DNA from: CAZDAW01 sp964503685
GTDB taxonomy: Bacteria > Chloroflexota > Anaerolineae > Anaerolineales > Anaerolineaceae
NCBI GenBank assembly: GCA_964503685.1
Contig: CAZDAW010000052.1
Span: 1-22,182 of the forward strand
Reading direction: 5' to 3'
Length of the DNA: 22,182 bases
Notes under the pieces: model-generated
Databases searched by the model: none
Seen by the model: only the letters and a program-made list of their open reading frames with translations
Told to the model about the DNA's origin: nothing
Made by a program: the position numbers and the translations under genes
In this document: positions 8,908 through 16,318 of the stretch, in pieces
Layout: each line of letters begins with the position of its first letter
Numbering within the stretch: position 1 is the stretch's first letter

Positions 8908-10017
8908 ATGACCCGCGAGCTCATCAAAGGCAATATCGCAATGGCCGAAGCTGCCGTACGCGCCGGTGTCCACGCTTACTTCGGTTATCCTATCACCCCT
9001 CAAACAGAATTATTAGAATGGATGTCCCATCGCATGCCGGAACTGGGGCGCGCTTTTGTTCAGGCAGAAAGTGAACTGGCTGCGATCAACATGGTTTACG
9101 GCGCCGCATGTACCGGCGCGCGCGTGATAACCTCTTCCTCTAGTCCGGGTATTAGCTTGATGATGGAAGGACTGTCTTATATTGCTGCCACTGAAGTGCC
9201 CGCCGTATTGATTAACGTCATGCGCGGCGGTCCTGGCCTGGGCAATCTGGCGCCGGCTCAGGGAGATTACAACCAGATGGTTCATGGAGGAGGACACGGA
9301 GATTATCACGCCATTGTCCTCGCCCCGGCCACAGTTCAAGAATCCATCGATCTGACTGTTTTGGCGTTTGACCTCGCCGATAAATATCGCAGCATCGCCA
9401 TAGTCCTTGCTGATGGCAGCATCGGCCAGTTAATGGAACCGGCAGAGTTGCCCCCCATGATGCCAGTCAGAAAGACAAGCCCCGATTGGGCAGTTGATGG
9501 CAGCCCCGGCCGTGAACGCCGAATGTTCACCTCTCTCAACCTCGACGCTTCCCAACATGAAATCGTCAACAAACGTCTGCAAAAACGATGGACTGAAGTG
9601 CAGGCCAATGAAGTGCGTTACAAAGAATATTACCTGGATGATGCAGAAATTATCATCATCGGCTTTGGCTCGGTTGGGCGGATCGCGCTCACCGCTGTTC
9701 GGGCAGCTCGCGCCGAAGGCATTCGGGTAGGGTTACTGCGACCGATCACATTAAGCCCTTTCCCTGGTGAAGCCATCGAAAAATTGATCAAACAGGCTCA
9801 TGCTTTCCTTGTTGTGGAAACAAATAGCGGACAAATGCTGGACGATGTACAGATAACAATCAGAGGACGCTCTCCGGTGGAATTTTTCGGACGCATGGGG
9901 GGAGCCGTACCCTTCCCTGATGAAATCCTGAATGAAATTCGGCGGGTTTCCCGCGAACCGCTATCAACCGACGCCAATCCCCGTTATCAGTGGTTGCTGC
10001 GCTCGGGTGTGATTTAA
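8908..10017 (+). CDS. vorB: 2-oxoacid:ferredoxin oxidoreductase alpha subunit, VorB type
   Basis: Alpha subunit of a complex that oxidatively decarboxylates a 2-oxoacid to its acyl-CoA with reduction of ferredoxin. The open frame extends upstream to 8809 inside the ferredoxin gene, but the start is placed at the ATG at 8908 because GAGGAGG (8894-8900) lies 7 nt before it and homologues begin with a motif like MTRELIKGNIAMAEAA. This gives 369 residues, usual for the subunit. Seen motifs are YFGYPITPQTELLEWM, FVQAESELAAINMVYGAA, TSSSSPGISLMMEGLSY, VMRGGPGLGN and GGGHGDYHAIVLAP, which resemble 3-methyl-2-oxobutanoate (ketoisovalerate) oxidoreductase VorB more than archaeal KorA. A 2-oxoglutarate substrate is the main alternative. 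The beta-subunit gene follows within about 20 bp. Confidence 0.9.
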   Translation: MTRELIKGNIAMAEAAVRAGVHAYFGYPITPQTELLEWMSHRMPELGRAFVQAESELAAINMVYGAACTGARVITSSSSPGISLMMEGLSYIAATEVPAVLINVMRGGPGLGNLAPAQGDYNQMVHGGGHGDYHAIVLAPATVQESIDLTVLAFDLADKYRSIAIVLADGSIGQLMEPAELPPMMPVRKTSPDWAVDGSPGRERRMFTSLNLDASQHEIVNKRLQKRWTEVQANEVRYKEYYLDDAEIIIIGFGSVGRIALTAVRAARAEGIRVGLLRPITLSPFPGEAIEKLIKQAHAFLVVETNSGQMLDDVQITIRGRSPVEFFGRMGGAVPFPDEILNEIRRVSREPLSTDANPRYQWLLRSGVI

Positions 10018-10036
10018 CAACTGGAGAATGAGAAAA

Positions 10037-10813
10037 ATGGCTACGACTGCTGTTTCTCAGGTGGTTTATCAACGCTCAAGCATCCTGACCGAAACGCCAA
10101 CGCATTATTGTCCAGGCTGCACACATGGCGTCGCTCACCGGCTGGTTGCCGAAGTATTGGAAGAGTTGAATGTAAAAGAAAAAGTGATTGGCGTTGCTTC
10201 TGTAGGTTGTTCAGTTTTCGCCTACAATTACTTTGATCTGGATTTCGTCCAGGCGCCTCATGGCCGCGCTCCAGCTATGGCAACTGGCGTCAAACGTGTA
10301 CTGCCAGATCGGATTGTCTTTACATATCAGGGAGATGGCGACCTGGCATCAATTGGCGCAGGTGAAATTGTACATGCCGCAGCGCGTGGTGAAAATATCA
10401 CTGTTATTTTCATTAACAATGCAAATTATGGCATGACTGGCGGACAAATGGCTCCGACTACCCTTCCGGGACAAAAAACCAGCACCTCCCCCAAAGGCCG
10501 TGATGTAGAACAGGCAGGCTACCCCATTCGTGCAGCCGAAATGATCGCCACTTTGGAAGGTGCGTGCTACGTTGTCCGACGCAGTTTACACGACCCGCGT
10601 AATATTCGTTCTGCCAAAAAGGCAATCCGCACCGCCTTCGAAGCTCAACAACGCGGATTGGGATTCTCGATGGTCGAGCTGCTCTCGATCTGTCCTTCTA
10701 ACTGGGGATTAAGCCCGGTGGAATCGATGAAATGGTTGGAAGACCACATGATTCCCTTCTACCCCATTGGAGACTTTAAAGTTTCCCCCCTTCTGACGCA
10801 ATCCAAGGAATAG
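10037..10813 (+). CDS. 2-oxoacid:ferredoxin oxidoreductase beta subunit (TPP-binding)
   Basis: Catalytic subunit that binds thiamine pyrophosphate and a [4Fe-4S] cluster. Within the 258-residue protein, the TPP/Mg motif starts at GDGD (99-102) and continues through ASIGAGEIVHAAARGENITV to NNANYGMTGGQ (127-137). CPGC (25-28) and C58 in SVGCSVFAYNYF are likely cluster ligands, and HGRAPAMATGVKRV (75-88) is typical of this family. An ATG nine bases upstream (10028) is in frame but lies only 1 nt after the GGAG at 10023-10026, so the ATG at 10037, spaced 10 nt from it, is preferred. The gene lies between the alpha and gamma subunits of the same complex. Confidence 0.93.
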   Translation: MATTAVSQVVYQRSSILTETPTHYCPGCTHGVAHRLVAEVLEELNVKEKVIGVASVGCSVFAYNYFDLDFVQAPHGRAPAMATGVKRVLPDRIVFTYQGDGDLASIGAGEIVHAAARGENITVIFINNANYGMTGGQMAPTTLPGQKTSTSPKGRDVEQAGYPIRAAEMIATLEGACYVVRRSLHDPRNIRSAKKAIRTAFEAQQRGLGFSMVELLSICPSNWGLSPVESMKWLEDHMIPFYPIGDFKVSPLLTQSKE

Positions 10814-10825
10814 AGGAAGATATCC

Positions 10826-11365
10826 ATGCAGACTGAAATCATCTTTTCTGGCTTTGGTGGGCAGGGTGTTCTCTTTACCGGACAGTTATTATCTTATGCA
10901 GCCGCAGATGGTGGGAAATACGTTACCTGGTTTCCTTCCTACGGCCCCGAAATGCGCGGTGGAACAGCCAACTGCACAGTAATCATCGCTGATGAAGAAA
11001 TTGGCTCACCCATGGTTCGCAATCCCCATTGTGCAATTGTGATGAATCTGCCATCGCTCGATAAATATGAACCGTTAATTGTCCCCGACGGTATATTGGT
11101 AGTCAATACATCAATGACAAACCGCGAAGTCGTCCGCAAAGATTTAAATGTCATCTCGGTAAAGGCTAATGAAATAGCGGAATCGCTGGGCGATATTCGG
11201 ATGACGAACATGATCTTGTTGGGCGCGTTGCTTGAACGGAATCCAATCGTAACACTTGATGCGGTTAAAAAAGCTCTGGAAGAACATTTGTTGAAAGGGA
11301 AAAAGCAACTTTTAGCGCATAATTTCAAAGCCCTTGATACGGGAGCCAGGTCTGCAAAGAACTGA
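10826..11365 (+). CDS. 2-oxoacid:ferredoxin oxidoreductase gamma subunit
   Basis: Gamma subunit, thought to take part in CoA binding in this enzyme family. The 179 residues begin with the characteristic FSGFGGQGVLFTGQLLSYAA and contain WFPSYGPEMRGGTANCTVIIAD (about residues 35-56), a signature of the family, followed by MRNP-like VRNPHCAIVMN and a C-terminal helix. A Shine-Dalgarno sequence GAGGA lies about 9 nt before the ATG, and the beta-subunit stop is 12 bp upstream. It completes a delta-alpha-beta-gamma set. The next plus-strand gene starts 160 bp downstream behind its own promoter candidate, so the operon probably ends here. Confidence 0.93.
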   Translation: MQTEIIFSGFGGQGVLFTGQLLSYAAADGGKYVTWFPSYGPEMRGGTANCTVIIADEEIGSPMVRNPHCAIVMNLPSLDKYEPLIVPDGILVVNTSMTNREVVRKDLNVISVKANEIAESLGDIRMTNMILLGALLERNPIVTLDAVKKALEEHLLKGKKQLLAHNFKALDTGARSAKN

Positions 11366-11398
11366 ACCGAATCTATATTAAACAAGGTGATAGCTAAA

Positions 11399-11466
11399 AG
11401 CTGCCTGGCCGAGAAAGACAGGCATGAGTCAATTACCTGTCGCCTGCCAATCCTTGTCTGGCAGCT
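11399..11466 (+). repeat. Nested inverted repeats after the Vor operon
   Basis: An outer perfect pair AGCTGCC (11399-11405) / GGCAGCT (11460-11466) encloses an inner perfect pair GACAGG (11417-11422) / CCTGTC (11436-11441). Transcribed RNA could fold as a two-part stem of about 68 nt. There is no T tract after it, so it is not a standard intrinsic terminator. It ends within the spacer of the next gene's promoter candidate. Its function is unknown. Confidence 0.5.
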
Positions 11467-11481
11467 ATATGATGCTATAAT
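11454..11481 (+). promoter_or_regulatory. Candidate promoter for the epimerase gene
   Basis: A perfect -10 TATAAT (11476-11481) is preceded at 16 bp by TTGTCT (11454-11459, 4/6 match to the -35 consensus). Predicted RNA start is near 11488, giving a leader of about 38 nt before the ATG at 11526. The right arm of the upstream inverted repeat lies inside this spacer. Confidence 0.5.
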
Positions 11482-11525
11482 CAGTCAACGGAATATACAA
11501 TACTTATCGACTCTCCAATAAACTC

Positions 11526-12464
11526 ATGAATTTTCTTATAACAGGTATCGCTGGTTTTCTTGGCTCGGCCCTGGCGAATCGTCTGGCTCGCGAAGGACAT
11601 AAAGTACGCGGGGTTGACGATCTCTCGACAGGTGATCCTCATTCATTATCTAGCGGCATACATTTTACGCGCGGCGATATTAACGATCGCCCCAAGCTGT
11701 GGACCCTCTTACAAGATGTCGATTGCGTTTATCACCTCGCCGCCCGTGTTTCAGTTCCCGAATCAATTCTTTACCCGCGCGAATATAATACAGTAAATGT
11801 CGGCGGCACCGTCACATTAATGGAAGCCATGCGCGATGTGGGCGTTCGGCGAGTAATTTTTATCTCGTCAGGCGCCGTCTACGGCAATCAGGAAACCCAA
11901 CCCGTTTCCGAAAAAGCAAATCCCAACCCTGGCTCACCCTACGCCGTGTCTAAACTGGCATCCGAATTCTATATTCGCACCATCGGCAGGTTATGGGGAA
12001 TTGAGACTGTTTGCCTGCGAGTATTCAATGCTTACGGCCCCGGGCAACGGCTTCCACCTTCTCATGCGCCGGTCATCCCTTACTCGATACGCCAAGCACT
12101 TCAAGATGGAACATTGATTATTCATGGAGACGGTAAACAAACCCGAGATTATGCTTATATCGATGATGTGGTCAACGCAATGACCGCAGCAGCAACTTCC
12201 CCGGGGATCGACGGAGCAGTAATCAATGTGGGTAGTGGAACCGAAACCAGTGTCCGTGATTTGGTACGGTTTATCCTGGAGATCACTGAAGGTCATCCTG
12301 AAGTGATCTACAATCCCAAAACCGAAGGGGGCGTATCTCGTATGTGCGCCGATTTGACCCTGGCGCATGAAAAACTCAACTACTACCCAATGACTCCTCT
12401 CGAGACAGGCCTCCGCCTCACCCTGGAACGTGACCCACAATTTGCTCGAACCAGAGTCTTTTAA
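11526..12464 (+). CDS. NAD-dependent epimerase/dehydratase (extended SDR, UDP-glucose 4-epimerase-like)
   Basis: Cytoplasmic nucleotide-sugar enzyme, probably a 4-epimerase. The 312-residue protein has the NAD-binding GxxGxxG motif (ITGIAGFLG, G7-G10-G13), DDLSTG (31-36), the catalytic FISSGAVYG serine region (112-120) and the YxxxK pair Y139/K143 in GSPYAVSKLASE. RVFNAYGPGQ and GDGKQTRDYAYIDDVV are the usual later SDR-extended motifs. There is no obvious Shine-Dalgarno sequence before the ATG at 11526. It starts a plus-strand series that also holds a sugar aminotransferase and a NeuD-like acyltransferase, which suggests cell-surface sugar synthesis. GalE, GlcNAc epimerase and related dehydratases cannot be separated by eye. 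Confidence 0.9.
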   Translation: MNFLITGIAGFLGSALANRLAREGHKVRGVDDLSTGDPHSLSSGIHFTRGDINDRPKLWTLLQDVDCVYHLAARVSVPESILYPREYNTVNVGGTVTLMEAMRDVGVRRVIFISSGAVYGNQETQPVSEKANPNPGSPYAVSKLASEFYIRTIGRLWGIETVCLRVFNAYGPGQRLPPSHAPVIPYSIRQALQDGTLIIHGDGKQTRDYAYIDDVVNAMTAAATSPGIDGAVINVGSGTETSVRDLVRFILEITEGHPEVIYNPKTEGGVSRMCADLTLAHEKLNYYPMTPLETGLRLTLERDPQFARTRVF

Positions 12465-12486
12465 TTTTCCGAAAGCAGGATGTTCG

Positions 12487-13089
12487 ATGACGCTTCTCTC
12501 AAGCCTGCTCCAACGCGATTTCTATCAACACAATACTTTGGAAGTAGCGCGTCAATTGTTAGGGGCCCGCCTGGTACGACTGGCCAACAACCAACGTATT
12601 GCCGGCATAATTACTGAAACTGAAGCCTACCGCGGTGAAGAGGATCTCGGCTGTCACGCTCGCGCGGGTAAAACTGCCCGAACGCAAGTAATGTACGGTC
12701 CGCCAGGTCATGCGTATATATATTTCACCTATGGGATGCACTGGTGTCTCAATTGTGTCACTGAAGAAGAAGGTTTTCCGGCGGCTGTTCTGATTCGCGC
12801 CGTTTTACCCAGAGAAGGGATAGATTTTATCGCCCGCCGCCGCGCCCCACAGCCTCGAACGCTTTGGACAAACGGTCCCGCCAAAATCTGCCAGGCTTTT
12901 GATATCGACCGTCAATTAAACAACGTTGATCTCTGCACGACGGACAATGGCCTTTGGATCGAACGCGGTGAAACTATCCCCGACCATCTGGTAACAACCT
13001 CGGCGCGCATCGGGCTATTTTCCACGCCTGAACCGTGGAGGAGTATCCCCTGGCGATTCGTAGCAAAGTTACCTGAAGACAAAGTTTGA
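12487..13089 (+). CDS. DNA-3-methyladenine glycosylase, MPG/AAG family
   Basis: Base-excision repair enzyme that removes alkylated purines from DNA. The open frame reaches 12430 inside the epimerase gene, but the ATG at 12487 is preferred: GCAGGA lies about 7 nt before it and the family usually begins close to the LLSSLLQRDFY helix. This gives 200 residues, typical of bacterial members. The catalytic segment is ETEAY (44-48, with E46 and Y48 corresponding to human AAG E125 and Y127), and the following MYGPPGHAYIYFTYGMHWCLN (69-89) and AAVLIRAVLP are hallmark motifs. It starts 22 bp after the epimerase stop and is probably carried on the same transcript, although its role is unrelated to sugar metabolism. 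Confidence 0.95.
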   Translation: MTLLSSLLQRDFYQHNTLEVARQLLGARLVRLANNQRIAGIITETEAYRGEEDLGCHARAGKTARTQVMYGPPGHAYIYFTYGMHWCLNCVTEEEGFPAAVLIRAVLPREGIDFIARRRAPQPRTLWTNGPAKICQAFDIDRQLNNVDLCTTDNGLWIERGETIPDHLVTTSARIGLFSTPEPWRSIPWRFVAKLPEDKV

Positions 13090-13106
13090 AAAGATTAATT
13101 CAAACT
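13083..13106 (+). repeat. AT-rich hairpin overlapping the glycosylase stop codon
   Basis: AGTTTGAA (13083-13090) and TTCAAACT (13099-13106) form a perfect 8-bp stem with an 8-nt loop. The left arm contains the stop codon. There is no T tract, so if it is a terminator it is a weak one. Confidence 0.35.
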
Positions 13107-13150
13107 GAATTCAGTGAAATCTGACCCCATGAGATATTCCTAAATGATGG

Positions 13151-13156
13151 TATAAA
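13151..13156 (+). promoter_or_regulatory. Candidate -10 element for a leaderless transcript of the NeuD-like gene
   Basis: TATAAA lies 6 nt before the ATG at 13163, so RNA would start at or next to the start codon. No Shine-Dalgarno sequence precedes this gene, which fits, but no convincing -35 is seen at 16-18 bp. Confidence 0.3.
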
Positions 13157-13162
13157 TATAAC

Positions 13163-13852
13163 ATGCATACGCACACACCGTTTGACCCCACTGCTATCAT
13201 CCTCTACGGCGGTGGAGGGCATGGAAAATCTCTCATCGATTTAATCAGGTCGTTGGGAACTTATCATTTAGTCGGTATCATCGACGATGGCGCCCCGACC
13301 GATAAAGAAATCATGGGGCTGCCAATATTGGGCGGCGCTCAGGTTTTGAATCAATTATTCTCACAGGGCATCCGTTTAGCCGTCAATGGCGTCGGCGGCA
13401 TCGGCAACGTTGCTGCGCGTTTAAAGGTTTTTGATACACTTTCCAAAGCTGGTTTCAATTACCCTGCTCTGGTACATCCTTCGGCGGTCGTTGAACCCAG
13501 CGCCCGGCTGGCTCCAGGCGTTCAGGTATTGGCGCAGGCCTATGTTGGCAGTGAAAGTCAGATCGGCATGGGTACAATTATTAACTATGGCGCGATCATT
13601 TCACATGATTGTATCCTGGGTGAATGTACCAATATTTCACCGGGAGCAATGTTGGCCGGAGAAGTTCAAATAGGCGACCATTCGCAAATTGGTATGGGCG
13701 CCACCATCAACCTCCGCCTGAAAATCGGCCGTCAAGTTATTGTAGGCAATAATGCAACCGTCAAAGCAGATGTTGCGGATAACACAAGGGTAAGAGCTGG
13801 CGTCATCTGGCCACCAGGTCATCCCCAAAGTCAACCAGATTGTAAAAAATAA
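13163..13852 (+). CDS. NeuD/PglD-family sugar O/N-acyltransferase (left-handed beta-helix)
   Basis: Cytoplasmic acyltransferase acting on an activated sugar. The 229-residue protein has the two-part plan of the family: an N-terminal Rossmann-like sugar-nucleotide domain with ILYGGGGHGKSLIDLI (13-28), then hexapeptide repeats forming a left-handed beta-helix (about 103-220, for example VQIGDHSQIGMGATI). H148 in IISHDCILG aligns in position with the proposed catalytic base of PglD. Homologues acetylate sialic acid precursors (NeuD) or UDP-4-amino-sugars (PglD). A DegT aminotransferase that could make a 4-amino-sugar substrate lies three genes downstream. The immediate neighbour 18 bp downstream is a bactofilin. 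Confidence 0.9.
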   Translation: MHTHTPFDPTAIILYGGGGHGKSLIDLIRSLGTYHLVGIIDDGAPTDKEIMGLPILGGAQVLNQLFSQGIRLAVNGVGGIGNVAARLKVFDTLSKAGFNYPALVHPSAVVEPSARLAPGVQVLAQAYVGSESQIGMGTIINYGAIISHDCILGECTNISPGAMLAGEVQIGDHSQIGMGATINLRLKIGRQVIVGNNATVKADVADNTRVRAGVIWPPGHPQSQPDCKK

Positions 13853-13870
13853 AGAGTCGGAGAATATTGT

Positions 13871-14320
13871 ATGTTCCGAAAAACTCCCCCCACCCCACAG
13901 CAACCTGCCCAGACGACAATTGAGCGCGTCACGTCAGTGTTAGGGCCAGGTATTATCTGGAAAGGTAATCTGAGTGGAAGCGGGGGCGTTCGCATCGAAG
14001 GATCTTTTGAAGGTATGATCGCCATGCGCGGTATGCTGGTCGTTGGGCAAACCGGACGGATTACTTGCGAGCATGTCCGCGCAAACACGGTCATTGTTGC
14101 CGGAGCAATTCGCGGCAACATTACCGCCGAAAAAGTGGAAATTCGCAGCACCGGTAGGGTCTGGGGCGACGTCGTTACCACATCCTTTGCCACCGAAGAA
14201 GGGGCCTTCCTGCGCGGTCAAATTCGCATGGAAGATCAGGTAGATCTGGAACTGGAATCAACATCTGAAGACGCTGCAACTGGCGAAGAACCTCTTACCA
14301 GTAAGGAGAATAAAAGCTGA
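13871..14320 (+). CDS. Bactofilin (polymer-forming cytoskeletal protein)
   Basis: Protein that assembles into nucleotide-free filaments, often at the membrane, where it can position cell-wall or polysaccharide enzymes. In 149 residues the core (about 22-122) shows the bactofilin beta-helix pattern: TSVLGPGIIWKGNLSGSGGV, RIEGSFEG, VVGQTGRITCEHVRANTVIVAG and AIRGNITAEKVEIRSTGRVWGD. The flanking ends are unstructured: proline-rich at the N-terminus and acidic at the C-terminus (about 123-149). GGAG lies about 9 nt before the ATG. It sits between the NeuD-like and CPBP genes, 18 bp and 23 bp away, which suggests a shared transcript. Confidence 0.93.
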   Translation: MFRKTPPTPQQPAQTTIERVTSVLGPGIIWKGNLSGSGGVRIEGSFEGMIAMRGMLVVGQTGRITCEHVRANTVIVAGAIRGNITAEKVEIRSTGRVWGDVVTTSFATEEGAFLRGQIRMEDQVDLELESTSEDAATGEEPLTSKENKS

Positions 14321-14343
14321 GGTAACCCTCGCATTTAATTATT

Positions 14344-15114
14344 ATGTCAGAATATCTATCACTCTTGAGCGAATTTCTGGGTGTTATCGCTGTAACAATG
14401 CTGGTAGCACTCAGTTCGCGTTTTGAACGCGGCCCAGTCAAATTTCTTCGTCCCCAAACAGACGGCTTGCTGGCGCTCGGCCTTATTTTATTGACTGCGC
14501 TTATGCTCCTGGCAGACTCCGGCCCCGGCATCGACATGAAGGCTCAAGCGCTTCTTCTGACCGGGAAGATCGACCCAAACGGCTATTCTCTTTCCGATAT
14601 GGGAAGACAATTGATGATCAGTTTCATCAGTTTGCTGCCTTTCGCCGCAGTTTTTATCTTCCGAAAGCAGAAATTGCTTTCGGTCGGCCTTGGTAAACGT
14701 AATTTTCGCCCCGCCTTGCTGCTCGGCTTGGGGCTTGCTCTGCTCGCGATCTTCTTGCGCGGCAAAATTTATGCCATCATGCACGGCGTTTCAGTTCCTC
14801 AGGCATATATCCTGGCAGCATTGACCGGAATTGCTTTCTCTGAAGAAATCATCTTTCGTGGTTTTATCCAGCTCCGTTTGGTCGCCTGGTTGGGAGAATA
14901 CCGGGGATGGATAATTACAGCCTTGATCTTTACACTGTGGCGGGCAGCCATGCTCATCCTGATTGTTGGTTTTGTCCTCGAAGCAATTTGGGTAAACCTG
15001 TTTATCACCCTCGTTTTTGGATTAATCCTGGGCTGGATTATGCGTAAAAGCAGCAACATCTTTGCCCCAGCCATCTACCATGCGGCCCATAACTGGCTGC
15101 TTTATCTAATATGA
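14344..15114 (+). CDS. CPBP-family intramembrane protein with degenerate catalytic motif
   Basis: Multi-pass membrane protein of the Rce1/CPBP (Abi) family, 256 residues with about seven hydrophobic segments. Motif 1 is intact: EExxxR as SEEIIFRGF (E167, E168, R172). Motif 3 is plausible: H246 and N250 in AIYHAAHN. Motif 2, normally FxxxH in the next helix, reads FTLWR (196-200; codons at 14929-14943), so the catalytic histidine is replaced by R200. The protein may be an inactive or altered homologue, or the motif may be provided differently. No strong Shine-Dalgarno sequence is near the ATG. It lies between bactofilin and a sugar aminotransferase; bacterial CPBPs act in protein processing or self-protection, but no substrate is suggested here. 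Confidence 0.85.
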   Translation: MSEYLSLLSEFLGVIAVTMLVALSSRFERGPVKFLRPQTDGLLALGLILLTALMLLADSGPGIDMKAQALLLTGKIDPNGYSLSDMGRQLMISFISLLPFAAVFIFRKQKLLSVGLGKRNFRPALLLGLGLALLAIFLRGKIYAIMHGVSVPQAYILAALTGIAFSEEIIFRGFIQLRLVAWLGEYRGWIITALIFTLWRAAMLILIVGFVLEAIWVNLFITLVFGLILGWIMRKSSNIFAPAIYHAAHNWLLYLI

Positions 15115-15130
15115 TATTCAAGAACTCACT

Positions 15131-16318
15131 ATGACACCTTCCAATACTCTCAAACCTATTCCAATGTCCTCGCCCGACCTGACCGACGCCGAAAGACAGG
15201 CGGTCAATGCAGTGGTGAACACTCCCATTTTAAGCATGGGAACCTACACACAATCTTTCGAAGAAGCGATTCGAAATTTTTCGGGATGCAAATATGCAAT
15301 CTCAGTCAATTCGGGTACGGCTGGCCTGCATTTATGCGTCCGCGCTGCTGACATACAGGATGGGGATCTCGTAATCACGACACCTTTTTCATTTGTCGCT
15401 TCGACTAATGTACTCCTTTTTGAACGCGCCATTCCCATTTTTGTCGATATCGACCCCACGAACGGCAACCTGGATGCGAAACAGGTGCAACAGGCCGCCC
15501 ACGATTTGATCGCGGGCGGAGCCGCCGCGAAAAAATGGCTGCCGCGCCGCGGCGCAAAATCATCGGGGCGTCTAAAAGCAATTCTACCGGTGGACGTCTT
15601 TGGGCAGCCAGCCGAACTGGACACTATATGTGAAACAGCTCGAACTTTGAACCTGAAGGTCATTGAGGATGCCTGTGAAGCCTTGGGGGCGGAATATAAA
15701 GGGCGGAAAGCAGGTACAATCGGCGATTATGGTGTGTATGCCTTTTACCCCAATAAGCAAATTACCACCGGCGAAGGGGGAATCATCATAACCAATGACG
15801 ATCAAGCCGCTCGCCTGATGCAGGCCCTCCGCAATCAGGGACGCGCTCCCGGTGATACCTGGTTGCAACACACCTATCTCGGTTATAACTACCGCATGGA
15901 TGAAATGAGCGCTGCTCTGGGCGCCACTCAAATGTCGCGCATTAATGAACTCTTATCCCGCCGCGACCAGGTTGCAAAATGGTATGACGAGCGTCTGGCA
16001 GAGATCCCTTTCGTACAGACACCCCAGATTGCCCCCACAACCACTCGAACGAGTTGGTTCGTCTTTGTCGTTTGGTTCACCCACGGCGTGAATCGAGACC
16101 AGGCTGCCAAAGTATTATCCGAACAAGGAATACCAGTGCGACCCTATTTCCTGCCCATCCACTTGCAGCCTTACATGGTTGAAAGATTTGCTTACAAACC
16201 CGGTGATTTTCCGGTGACCGAAGATCTCGGTAATCGGGGGTTGGCATTACCTTTTTCGGGAGTTATGACCGAAGACCAGGTTGACCGGGTTTGTAAGGCG
16301 CTGAGAAAGATTGAATGA
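15131..16318 (+). CDS. DegT/DnrJ/EryC1/StrS-family PLP-dependent sugar aminotransferase
   Basis: Transfers an amino group to a keto-sugar nucleotide, using pyridoxal phosphate. The 395-residue protein shows SVNSGTAGLHL (58-68), PFSFVASTN (85-93), D180 in VIEDACEALG, and the Schiff-base lysine K209 in AFYPNKQITTGEGG. RNQGR and YNYRMDEMSAALG follow as in the family, and the C-terminal RPYFLPIHLQP is typical. A basic, Ala/Gly-rich insertion (about residues 127-147) precedes AILPVDVFGQ and is longer than in many homologues. It starts 16 bp after the CPBP stop, and its stop overlaps the next start (ATGA at 16315-16318), indicating translational coupling. With the NeuD/PglD-like gene it could make an N-acylated amino sugar, but the 4,6-dehydratase is not in the window. 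Confidence 0.93.
   Translation: MTPSNTLKPIPMSSPDLTDAERQAVNAVVNTPILSMGTYTQSFEEAIRNFSGCKYAISVNSGTAGLHLCVRAADIQDGDLVITTPFSFVASTNVLLFERAIPIFVDIDPTNGNLDAKQVQQAAHDLIAGGAAAKKWLPRRGAKSSGRLKAILPVDVFGQPAELDTICETARTLNLKVIEDACEALGAEYKGRKAGTIGDYGVYAFYPNKQITTGEGGIIITNDDQAARLMQALRNQGRAPGDTWLQHTYLGYNYRMDEMSAALGATQMSRINELLSRRDQVAKWYDERLAEIPFVQTPQIAPTTTRTSWFVFVVWFTHGVNRDQAAKVLSEQGIPVRPYFLPIHLQPYMVERFAYKPGDFPVTEDLGNRGLALPFSGVMTEDQVDRVCKALRKIE

Noticed and set aside
11424..11480. 18-codon open frame after the Vor operon
   Set aside because: It has no ribosome-binding site, no distinctive codon run, and overlaps the inverted repeats and the promoter candidate.
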